DNA of 64,000 nucleotides. It comes from Marisa cornuarietis (lineage: Eukaryota; Mollusca; Gastropoda; Architaenioglossa; Ampullariidae). Position numbers and translations under genes: made by a program. This document shows positions 47,862-60,500 of this stretch, one piece after another; position 1 is the stretch's first letter; every line of letters begins with the position of its first letter. The stretch lies in the NCBI GenBank assembly GCA_004794655.1, contig SMMW01000085.1:2046001-2110000 (forward strand). Direction: 5' to 3'. The notes beneath the pieces were generated by a model, which saw only the letters and a program-made list of their open reading frames with translations, ran no database searches and was not told the origin of the DNA.

Positions 47862-50800
47862 TTGCCTCCTAAGAAACTGAAGGCAGCATTAAGCCCATAA
47901 CCTACCTTTATGATTACCAGTCTAGTCAGCAAAAACAACAATGATGTCATCAGTATCAATGATGAAAGACCTGCACCCTGAGCACTCCTAGGGCACTTGC
48001 ACTAACTTGAGAAACTATCAGAGAGCCCACTGAGAGCAAGTTGTGCTTGCACTGCTAACAAAGCCCTTCAGCAGTTTTTCAAGCCTGGATACAACTTTCT
48101 TCCAATCTTCTTGCTCTTCTCCATAATTTCTTGCATATTGTTGTACATAACTTTGTGGTTTGACTTGCCCAGTCATCTTCTCTGATTTTAAATTGATTTA
48201 AATTGTTTTACATCTACTTCATATTTTAATTTCATCATGTCTGTTGCTGGGATTAGACATAATGCACACTTTCACAAGCATGAAAGGTCCTGCAGATGAT
48301 GATGAGAGTGGTGATTATTATTAAGTTCTATTTTCCTGCATTATCTTCAAAGGTTCTCTTTCCCTCCTATGTTTCTAGCCATCACTTCCACTATTTTCTA
48401 TGTCCCTACAGGTCAAGGCCTGAAATCCGTCTCATGTGTGGCATGGTGCTGCATCAAGAGTTCATCAAGAGTTGTCTGCAATGCAAAGCCTTGCATGGAT
48501 TCTGTCTCTATTCCCCATGCTGTACTATCACTCCAACTAGCCCCATATTTTTTCAAAACGTGCATGATAAAAATATACAATTTATTACACAACTGACAGG
48601 CACAAATTTTAAACCTATGTATATAATGTGACATGTAAAAATGTCAAATATAAAATATAAATTTATCAAATCTAGCAAACAAGACTTAATCTTAAATTCT
48701 TAACGCCTAAAGTACAGTGTGGTTTGGTTTTTCTCATTGTACACAGTATATGAACATACCAGAGTGCAAGAATATGAACAAGCATGCACACATACAGCAG
48801 AAAAAGACCAAAAAAGAGAGAGAAGGAAGTACACAAACAAAATTTTATAATTTCTGATTATATGAAAATATGGAAGGCAATAAACCAGTACTGAACAAAC
48901 ATCAAAGTGTTGCACAAATGACATTTTTCAAAATAATTTTCAAAAATATCAAACTTAGAAACTACTTTCAACACTCCTCCCAAAAGCAAAGCCAAAAAAA
49001 AAAAAAAACCTGGATGACAAATGACATTACTGTATTATGACATTACTGTATTGGAATCAAGTGATGATGATTGTTACAACTTGATGTTGGAAACCATCAG
49101 TCTGTGAGCTGGCTGTTGCATTTGTTTAGAAAGAAAAGCACACTGTTAGGCTTGGCAGCCCACCAAGTAACAGGCATTGATATGACTGGATGATGGTGAG
49201 CAGTTGATATGGTCACTTCCATTGGCTACTGGCAAGATAAAGTGAGATTCTGACAAAAACAGACCATCATAAAAGTGACATACTTCAAAATGTTCATGTC
49301 TAAATAATCTCTTACTGATGCCACCCAGATTCGCAACTGTCACTTGTGCTGCTTAAATGCTTAAAGTACAGCTTTGATACTTATTCTTTGAGCTGCTCTC
49401 CTTGAATGCCCATTAGTGTTAGCCCATTCCCACTCTGTCCATTCAACCTCTGGTTCAACCCTGTGGTTTTTGACAGTTTTTCTATCCTGTAGCATGTCTG
49501 CCGGCTGATTCACTGAAATGTTGACAAAATCTTGTGCACTGTCTCTGTTTCATCATATGCGTAACATCTCCTGCTGTCACACACATGCACAGCATGGAGT
49601 CAGTTCCTGCCAAGGACTGGCGTCACTTTTTTAAATCAAACATTTCTAATGGGCCAGTTCTTGAAAAATAACTGAGTGGATATTTTTACAGACAGAAGAG
49701 GGAATGGGAAAACAAAAGTGTAATCCAAATGCTATGGTGTCTGCTAACAAAAGGACATAATACAGAAAGGTGGTAAAGTCACCATTCCATTAAGAAGCAT
49801 GTAATCAGCTACAGATGAGTATATGCCTGTAGCAGAATGCTTAAATCTCAAAGTGTGATGGGCAAACCACTCCAACAAAAATGACTAGGCAGACTATGGC
49901 AGTTCATTTTGGAAAGGAGATAAATGATGTAAACAGGTAAATATTTAGGAAAGGAGGGAAATCTACGGGTAAAAATAATGTTATTAAAACCAATTTTAGG
50001 AGAGGTAAATCATATCATAACACATAACTCATGAGAGTATTTTCTAATTAAGTAAACCAACTCATTTGAAAATAATGTTGCACTCAGTTAAGCCTTTAAA
50101 CATGAAATGGATGAACCTTTACTGTCTGGGATAAAATATCCTGTCAAACTGATCAAACTCCTAGGACCATGCCTTCCTAATATACATACATACCTGGCAT
50201 AGTCATCTCTATTCACCACAACCTGGTAAAAGCCTACCTACTTAAAGATTAGATGCCTGCAAATTGTTCTTTCAGGTGTCTTCTCCATCCCTACTTAAAA
50301 TTTGTTAATGCTTTGTGGCACCAGGCAATAAGACCTAACACTAACAGAAACATCTGAAAAGCATGCTTAATGAGGTAACTAGCAAGCATAGGACTGCAGT
50401 TTAGTTACCATCCTATTTTGTCAGAAGCCCAATAAGATGGTTTAGTTACCAGATGACCAAAGTGACTTGTCACCGTTAAACTTATTCCCAAACTGCCAAC
50501 CATTTCCAGCAAAGTTCCACAGACCACCTAGGGTTACCAATAAAATCAGCCAACACAATGCTAAAAAATGATGATACAGCTAGATACAAATCCTTTTACG
50601 AGGCAAAAAAACGATGCTTCTGGATAGCAAGCAGTATGCATAAAATATTCCTTCCCATCTGACACCAACATGAAATGGCATCTGTTTAGTAGAAAACTTA
50701 CATAACAAGCCGACATACCAGCACACTAACCACAATAGCAACAGTATTATTTTCACTGTTGTTCAATGACTTACTCTCATGTTTGTCTACAAGCGAACAA

Positions 50801-51504
50801 CAACAACAGCAACAACAAACCCTTTTGTAAATAAAAAAATCTCACCTAACTACGACCCATAAGAACCAGAAGCAGTTTATCCAAAGATGGATTTCCTGCC
50901 ATCACAATCCTTGTTTCAACACTATGCATTCTTAGTACATTCTTGTACTATAAAGTAAATATCTTTTTTCCCATATTTTAAAATGTATACTTTTCTCATC
51001 ATACCAGTCACTCCCTCAAAATATAATTCTCTGTTGTGCCACTCAAAACACCAAAATAAAAAAACGACAAATCAAATGCCATGCCTCTGCTTTATCTTCC
51101 TGTATCTCCTTCTCACCTCCTGACATTCAAAATCGTGTCCTATTACAAGTCCAAAGCCTGCTGATCCTCAAAAGACAGAAGTTCTACTATTACACACTTG
51201 GATCACAATGGCTCAAAACTTGTGCCAGGCATATTGCAGCAACATCTACTGGCAACCAAGCACCAAATGCCCAGAGTTTTGGTGACATCAGTCCCCTCAG
51301 CTTAGCCAAATCCTAAATACAGGAGGCGTTGATGTCCTCTCCAGTTTAGAGGGAACAGCATCAAGTGCACAAAGTGCTGGGGATGAAGAAAATGGCTTTG
51401 TTAATGGTGTATATCTCATCTCTCATCTTGCTGTCCCCTGGCCACCAGCTCATTGAGCATGATTATGCTGCACACACAGAAAGAGCCAAAGTGCTGATAC
51501 TTGG

Positions 51505-51599
51505 CTAGGAGTCAACAAATTCCACATAATTCTCTGGAATGAGCCCAAATCTTCCATCCAGCTCCCCTTCTAGCCAGCCTGGTTCCCGTGATTGCCTCA
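51505..51599 (-). CDS. Graf: Graf terminal coding exon (second half of SH3, stop)
   Basis: The acceptor TTATTTTGCAG precedes 51599. The exon reads (N)VRQSREPGWLEG, then ELDGRFGLIPENYVEFVDS and TAG. It supplies the conserved SH3 residues: the Trp pair region (PGWLEG), the Pro of LIPENY and the final Tyr. It completes the codon begun by the single G that ends exon 55217-55296. Confidence 0.9.
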
Positions 51600-54500
51600 C
51601 TGCAAAATAAAATTTTACCCTAAAAATATCATTTTAAACAAATATACATTGACAGCATCTTGCTTGTGCCTAAGTGACATGGTAAATGTTTACAGATCTT
51701 AACTGCCAGCTGAGTAATTTTTAACAACACAAACAAGTGACTATGGTGACATGACAGTCCTGACAAGTTCTTATCTTTCTGATATCCACTCTGACAGTTT
51801 CATTCATTTCATTTGGTATCAGATCCTTTACCTATTTATCAGGGTATATAATACAAATCATATCAACTTTTAATAAGCCTCAAAGCACCCATCCATTTGC
51901 TTGTATCAACCAATATCAGCTATTCTTTCAACCATGTGCTTCAAACTGTTTTGTTTGACTACCAGTATAAAGCAAGTTTCTACAACTGTAACTTGTAAAT
52001 CAAGTGTCTGTAACTACCATCTAGTCAGATGTGTATTTCTGTCAACTAGCTTGTATATTTGTATGTCATACTCTGTTATCGTTACCTTTAAAACACTGTC
52101 TACATGAATCACTGTCTGGAAATTTTACTTTAAGGTAAAGATCGTCTCCTTGCCTTTTTAAGGACATTGAGGAGGGTGGGGTGGTTTAAGGGGTTAACCC
52201 AATTTTCTTGAAGCTGGTCATTTTCTGCAGGGCCCATCTCTCCCTCTTCCTGCTTAATTACTTTTTCCCAACCCTCTACACAGCCAGGTAGGTACCCATT
52301 CCCAACAGCTGGGTACACTGGAGGAAGTTTTCTGTGCCATACAGGTATCAAGTTCGCCTCCTATTTCTCTAACCATTCAGCCATCCGCTTCCCAAATTTA
52401 CTGTACTTATTGTGGAAACTTATATGGGTGTAGCAAACAACACGTACCCCACACCCAACCCCCAAGAACAACTCTGAAAAGAGGTGAGGGTACATCCGGC
52501 TCCTGCATGATCAACTGTCACTGTTCTGTAGTTGTACCAATGACTCTAAAAAGCTTTTAGATATTTTTATTTAAAGGACAAACCGAGCGCAACATTTTTT
52601 TCTTTATGATCCGGTTAAGTTCGTTTTAAAATAATAATTCCCCAAATATGAGTACATAATTATGCTTAATTTTAAAGATATAAGCCTTCAAACATCAGCA
52701 TTCTCACCTGACACTAGGAAGATGGGAAAAAACTACTCTCCTATACTGAAGGTTCTCTTACGCGCCCAAAGTATTTGCAACAGCAAGTGTGGATGTCTTC
52801 AAGTCAAATGAAAAAACATCTGTCAGGATGTCGTGCTCAAGAAGCGATTTCTTTTTGCCCAAAAAATGAAACAGCTGAATTTGGAATACAGCCCTACATA
52901 TTGGAACTTTATTTAGAAGCTGTGAATGAAGTTGAAAAAATAATTAAATGGCCCAAACTGATTTCATTCAACAGACTGGTAAGTCAATCAGATCAAAATT
53001 TAATGGGCAACAATCACGGACATTGCAGCCTACATTGTATTATTACTGATTGTGACTCAGTGGGCACATTTGAGTTAATTTTCCGATGTGTATTTCATTA
53101 TTGTTAATAAAATGTAAACACCTTTCAAAAGTGTTTGTCTGAGAGAAACTCCTTAATTTTTTTTTTATTTGATGGTTTCAAGCGTTGCATTTTTATTTTA
53201 TAGTTACAACTGACTGCTGATAAGGATTTTTTTACAATTAAAAATATAGTGATAGTTTGAAACATATTTATCAATGTGAAAACTTATTTCTTCCTCATTT
53301 ACTGCAGGCAAACTTTTCTATTTACATACTGATACTCCGTGTTCCCATTTAAGCTCCTTATATTTATCACACTCAATTCTTTTCTTTCCTTTTTAGCTGT
53401 TTCGAGCTTGCACATCAATGGTGCCCTCACACTGTCAGTTGTTTTGAGCATTATGCTGGATAAAGATATGACTGATGATGATGTGTTTGTGACTGTCACA
53501 CGATGTTACTTGTAGACCAGACAGTGTAGAAATCGTCGATGTTGCATATCTGGTGCTTGATCTACCAGCAGTTGTACTTCGTTTTAACAACTCGCGCATT
53601 TGTATAGCACTGCTGTAGAAATAAGATTTCTTCGTTTTACTGAAAGTCGAAAACTTGCTTGTACTGTATAATGGATAACAATCGATTTTGAAATATTTTG
53701 AGCAAATTCTTGAGTACAATGTGGGGACCAAGTTCACACGGCACGTTTGAACAAAGCAGAAATCTGTATATACACATCTCTGAACAAAGTTAATCCACTG
53801 GCATTTGCTGCCATTATCTTTAGGATTTCCTTAATGACTACAAACTAACTCCATCTGAATGTCGAAGAGAACATTAAGCAACAGCAAAATGTGTCCTGGT
53901 CAGTTTTCTTTTACCAAGGATTGCATCTTTTCTCTTCGACTTCAGCTAGTGCAGATGGCGCTATTTTTAGAAGTACTTCCGTTTCTTCATTACTTCCTGT
54001 TTTCTGGACAAATCCAGGTGTGCTTATGAGAAAAATATTAATATAAAATCTTTCATGCCTCTTTGTCATAAAATACCATCAGAATATGTTTGTGTGATAC
54101 TTTTTGCTCTGTTTCCAGCGATATTTGCTCAGCTATCGGGTTGGGCTTTAATGGCTTTGTGCAATGTTTAGCAGAGGTCAAAAGACAGCACTGATCATCA
54201 ACTCTTTCTTTTTGCATTGATAATACCAATAGTTCTTGTTTCTTTAGAGGTTCATTTGCTTTTCTATCAGTAAAAGTTTGTCATTTTTGTTTGTTTTTTA
54301 AACTCACAGGTACAGCACATAGCAAAGAAAGCAAGTTAGACAGGAAAATTTTGCATTCACTCACAAGCCCTCCTATTTCCTTTGAGAAAAAAAGACTCAA
54401 CTGTACACAGCTAAAAAAATATACGAGCTACATTTGACTAGAATTCTTGGACAAAATGATGAGTTACAAGATGAAGATGACAACAGAGAATCACTGCATC

Positions 54501-57500
54501 TTTACGCAAATACACTGTGCCTCACTTGAGACAGGCCTAAGTAGCAGGCCTTATCAACTGCTGCATCTATCCATGTGTTCCTTGAAACTAACAGTGCTAG
54601 TGAACAAACATAACTAGTACCAGTCAAGAGATGAATGAATGAATGAATGAATGAATTACATGGTCTACTGAAGCTTCCACCATGGGAAGAGTGTCAGCTT
54701 ATTGATTTATGTAATAGTAACATCGGTAGACAATTTTCTGCAAAGGATTAACAAAGACATTTTGTATCATATTTATACAAACTTAACATGGACGATGAAA
54801 TGATTATAACAATGAAGTGAAAAACGAATCTATGTGCAAAACAGGTTACAACTTTGGTGAAAATATCTGGTTTGCATTCCAGCTAGACCACATCAAACTG
54901 CATGAAATTCTGGCCACAATATTGCACATTGCAAACAATTTTCCCTCAAACCCCTAGTCCCTCACCAAGCTCAAAGAAAAATAAGAAAAAGTGACATTCT
55001 AATAAAAAAAAAAAATGCCGTCTGGTATGATTTAAAAAAAAAAAAACTTTTAGATACAGAAGTTGCCCCATGGATTTCTTATTCTTTATGGAGGTTTTAA
55101 CACAAAAAAAATTCATTTCTAACAAATCGCTGTCCTTTAACAAAGCCTGTTACTGTACTCTAATATTCTATGATCATCTATATTAACATGAGTATTATGG
55201 GAGGGGAAAAACTCACCATTATGTATCATCTGATTGGCTTCAAATGACAGCTCTGACTCATGCTCAGCCTTACAAGGATAACGCGTTATCACAGTTCTGA
55301 AATAAAATATACATGTAATAAGAACATTCTCTGAATGTGAGTGTGTGTGCATGCATATGTGTGTCTGTGCAAAAAAGAGAGAGAGCGAAAGAGTGGGTAA
55401 TTCGGTGTCTTAAAGAGAAAATAAGTGAGCATAATGTCATAAGTAGGTAAGAGAATGAACAAGGGAAAATAAGATACAAAGGAAAAGAGAAGGAGAAGAG
55501 GCACTTGTAGGTAGGTAGCAGGAAATGTGCAAAATCCTTCCTGTGGCCTTGTGTGCCTTTAAACATGACAATGATACAGCACAAAACCTCCTATTAGCTA
55601 CTAATGCACCATAAAAATACATGCATGTACGCACCCACCCATCTGACACACACTCTGTCTCTCTCTGTATGCCATGAAACTTCTTTGAATGGTGTGATTT
55701 GTTGAAATGAACACACAAATGAGGCTAACCTTCGAGGTGCCTTGACTGTAGAGCTGGAGAGACTGGCATGGCTCCCTGTCAGACTGCTGTGCATTGAGGA
55801 GTTGCTGTCAAACATACAAACAGAGAAACTGCTGCCAGACAAGCTATTAATTCACTGAATGTGTGTGTGTGTGGGGGGGGGGGGGTGATAAACGATACAG
55901 ACTTACAGGGGGAAAAGCTGCAGTCACATACAACAGAGTTTAAGTAATAGAACTGCTGTCAGACAAACCGCCAATGAATTTACAAATGAAAACAGTTTTG
56001 TCCTATGGTGTGACTCTTCAGAACTTCAAAAGGGAAAAAAGTCAAATCAAGGAAGAATGGAACCCAGCATTTAACATGGAAAACCTATAAAGAATGTAAA
56101 GCCAGTATGGAAGAACTCTCAGGTCAAAATCTTTAGAGGAGGAGATTTTGTTATTTAATGCTAAATAGCTTAATACTAAGCCTGTCCGTTGTTTGGCCTG
56201 TGCGACTGCTACTATGCCTGAATGAATGGGTATTATATGTAGGCCTGAACTATGACTGTATGAAAGTGTGTTTGGTGCAGCATATATGTTGTTGTGCTCC
56301 CATACAGACCTGCATTTAATTTCCTTCTGGGATAAATAAACTTTACGAAACCCATGAAGCCTGTTTTTTTTTTGGGGGGAGGGGAGGTTTGAGTTTATCG
56401 AGTCCAAATTATTGCCCATATGTTAAAGATTAAGCGCAACAGTTTAACAGTTACGCTTACCTGACTGAACACAATATTCTAAATGTTACAGAAAAATTAT
56501 ATTTTCATAAAGAAATTAGCATTCTCAGAGCTTTCAAAAGGGTAAGGAACAATGATGTCATATACAAAGAGTTATATATATATTTGCCATTTTTGCATAA
56601 AACACTGTAGTTTCTACAATATCTGTATCATTCTGCAGCAAGGAACCATGGCAAACATGCTAACCCTTTTCAGAAGGAATCTGTATTCCAGCATGCCATT
56701 TTATGCATTGTGTCCAAATCTTATATGAAAATAAGTCTGCCAGATTACGAATGAAAATGGAGAAATATCTAGTGCATTTTCGTAAACTGTTTTCTGTATT
56801 TTCTTATTTCCCACATTAAAATATGGAAAATTTATGTGGTAAGCAACTTTAACAAACCCATCTCAATCATTAATCATTATGTTTTTGAACTTAGTGAAAA
56901 AAAATATTTTTGGGGTCTTTAGGATTTTTCATGGCAAAGAATGTCATTTGACTGGCATGAGGGGTCAATGTCCTATTGGCATGTGTAGGTCTGTACTTAT
57001 ATTGCTGTGTGATTTCAAAAAGACCTGGTTTTATTTTTAAGCACAAAAGAGAAAATCAATATCTGTAAATGAAGTCTTTTGGCAACTCTCTTGTGTAGCA
57101 TGGTAGCAGTGTAGTTGTGCAAATTACAGACAAATGGAAATGACAGAGAAAAAAAAAGACTGGGTATTAAAATAAATAGAATTGAAAAACACACACACAC
57201 AGTACTAACAGTACAAAAGTTATATTTTTTTTAAATACACGTTACAAGATGACATGAGATTGTTCTTGTTTCCAACAATTTGAATGAAACGCAAGAGCTT
57301 GAAGATTTCACCATGAACAATCTTGATGTCCATTTATAAGGCGCAGGTATCCATTCAGATGAATGCTCACTGCGCAGCAAAAACAGAAGAGAAGAAAAAT
57401 ATAAAACAACAGGAAAGTAAAAAATAATAAAGACAGAAGTGGTGCTTGGTTGTTGAAGTCCGTCTTAAGTAAACAAATGAGTCTTCAGATTTTCCGAAAC

Positions 57501-60500
57501 GTGGTTGCTGAGGTAATGGTTGACAGTGATGATGGCAGAGCATTCCACAGCTTAGGTGCAGCGTTTGTGAAGGCCCTGGCTCCAGTACGCTTCTTGTGTC
57601 TTGCACTGCAAGGAGACAGAAGCGTGACTGGGAGCTAGAGCGCAGACCACGTGACGGCTGGTAAGGAGGAACTACCTCTTGCAAATAGTCAGGAGCAGTT
57701 TTGAACATGCAGGACTGACCAATCGAAAGCATTTTGTGATCAAGACGCTTGTTCACTGGGAGCCAGTGAAGGCTCTGTAGTATATGGGTGATGTGCTCAG
57801 TGGACCACTTTGCACGGGTGACAATCCTGGCGGCTGTGTTTTGAACTCTTTGGAGTCGATCTAGCTGCGTAGCAGGTATACCCCACAATGCACTATTGCA
57901 GTAGTCCAATCTCGATATGATGGTAGCCACAGCAAGTGAGTTGGCAGCAGCCTGAGTCAGCATGGGCCGTAATCTACCTAAAGTCCTCAAAAAGTAGTAG
58001 GATTTTGCCGCAACAGAACTAACATGGTTACACATGGAGAGCTCTGCATCGATAAAGAGCCCTAGGTCCCGTACACAGTTAGCAAAGGCTATGGAGGCGT
58101 CACCGACCTGCACAGCACTAATGCCAATCTGCTCCCCTTTGGCCCTGGGGCTGCACAGTAACGCTTCTGTCTTGTCGTCGTTGAGTTTAAGACGATTCCT
58201 AGTCATCCAGGCCTTCACCGCAACACAACAAGATTCAAATCGTTGAATCGCAATCCTAGTCACTGCTGGGTCGGGGGGGAGGGGCGGAGAGACTGTTCAG
58301 AATCTGTGTCTCATCAGCAAAGAACTGACTTGTATACTAACTTGTATATCAGATAGGAGATAACTAAACTCCCTTCCTATCATCAGCTTTACCTACAGGC
58401 AAAAAAACCTGGCATTACTTTTTAAGTTTCGTATCCTTAATTTTTTGCCCCTAAAATTTCTACTATAACACAACAAACAAATTCATTCATCCTTATTGTG
58501 TTTCATTTGCTGATGACCCTATCAAGCCAGAACAAAGAAAACATCAACGTTCACCACAGATATAAAGGCACATCAAAGGTGTTACTGATCCAAACAAAAT
58601 AATCTGATAGTAAATCAAATTCTTAGTATAAATTAAAAACTGTTACATATCTGACAGACTGACAAGAAAACAAGAAGTCTGACCTGCATTTGTAGTTATT
58701 GGAGTTCTTGGGTTAAAGTCTAGTGCCTACAAACAACATTTACCCACTTGTCAGCTGCATACCAGCTTCCAGACTTTTATCATTTTATTAGATTAAGAGT
58801 GTAGACAATTTCATCATCTACCAGATTATTCAATGAAATGCAAGCATTACAGTGCATGATGTGACATCCTGTAATTATGTATGATTGGCATTTATAGACT
58901 TCATACATCGTTTGTACTCGTAATATTGTTCCTGTAACTCATGTTTTTAATTATTATTTGCAAAATGTTTTTTCAATTTTTCTCCCATTTGATATTTGTT
59001 TAGAAGTTTGATGTTGACTTAATTTTAATGTTAGCATCCATTCTTTGTCATATTTTTTAATCTGATCATGTACTGTAGAATATGCTGCAAGGAATCTTGC
59101 TTAGCGTGCCAGATTCTGATGCATTAAATCCCTCTTATTATAAATATGATGAATAGAAGGTTTGTTTACCAAAGAGGGATTTCATGATCTCCTCTAGATC
59201 AAAGCCAGTAGTTCCCAGTGTTTAGTTCATGAGTGCTTTTTCAGCTTGTCAACAAACCCCTTTATTCCATTGTTGCTGCTTTTTTCACAATTAAATAAAA
59301 AATATTTTTTTTTGCATACTAAAGGGCTGTAAAAACCAAACTGTTGTCTGCAAAACTGGCAGATGTATCCCATGACACACTGCCTCGTGACATCATGTTC
59401 CATTCTCTATAGCTGTGCAAGTGGTCAAGCCAATTACACTTTCATTTCCTGCAGTCTCCATTTGTGATAAAATGAAAAATTTTATTAATCCCAAAGAGCT
59501 ACTTAACTAGAGAAGTGTGCTCAGTTACAAAACAAAAACAAAACAAGTGCTAGTTAAAAGTGGTGCATCACAGCAAGTGATTTTTTTTAAATGCAATCTT
59601 ATGGTTGTTTCTCAAAGACAGATACATAAAATCAGCTGAACATACTGGGAGTTGAGTGAACTGCATGTTCAGTCTCAATCTGTTGAACTGTCTTTGCAGA
59701 TTCAATGTCAATGTGTGTTTTATGGTATCATGTGTACTGACAGACTGGATGCAAAAAGGAGTACCTCATGATGAGTTTATAATACTAGTCAATGACATGA
59801 CATGTTTGTAGAATGTATGTCAGTGTGGTTATGTGTATTTTAATTTTTGGCTGCTTTGGGTGTTATAAATGCTTTTGCTTCACTTTGTTCTGTGTGGTAA
59901 AAGATGATCAAGTCACTAAATAAAACCAAAAAAATAGATTCAGAACTCTTGACAATATGAAAGACAGCAACCAACATAGAAAGGCTGCCACAAACAATTC
60001 TTGGTGTATAGAGCATCCTGTAGGCAAACTGTTAGATAATACATGTGTAACACAGCATAACACTCTCAACTTAAAATGGGCAAGGAGTAATAGGACAGTT
60101 GGTGACATCTCTCAGTCTGCAGCTAGGTGTTAATGGTTACTAAGTTTATGTCAGTGCTGCTGGTTGGCAGGTAGTATAACCTCCCCTCCCATTCATCCCC
60201 CCCCCACCACATTATCAACATTATCTGCCTGAGTGAGACCTAGTTTCTTTTCTTACTCAAAGCTACAGCAAAGGATTCCTTGCCAATTTCAATCAGACTT
60301 GCATTGTGCTATAGCTATACAATTAACTTACTGCTTATGCCATAGTGCCATGCAGCAAAAGGTAAACGAATTTTGGCATGCATTATTCTGATGTGATATA
60401 CTGCACAGGAATGTACTTTTCTTCAAAACAAGTTAAGAAGTTATATATGCTGACTTCTGTGTAACAAACTTCTTAAGTACACTGTAATTCTTCTGCACTG

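Larger units (their letters stand above)
41401..51504 (-). other. Downstream flank / possible long 3' UTR of the Graf gene
   Basis: About 10 kb of AT-rich sequence after the Graf stop codon (minus strand) has no coding exon I can support. It contains one SINE (44820-44999), a piggyBac-like MITE (43428-43675) and a hAT-like MITE (47596-47861). Minus-strand AATAAA strings occur near 48577, 44774, 41670 and 41466. Where the Graf transcript ends cannot be decided from sequence alone. Confidence 0.35.

Noticed and set aside
53435..53737. Minus-strand frame rich in Ser/Thr/Lys resembling a mitochondrial presequence
   Set aside because: It lacks a proper ATG at its start, has only a weak donor, and does not join in phase to any visible exon.
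59908..60108. Hydrophobic 66-codon minus-strand frame in a Graf intron
   Set aside because: No conserved motif and no splice signals; phases of neighbouring exons already connect without it.
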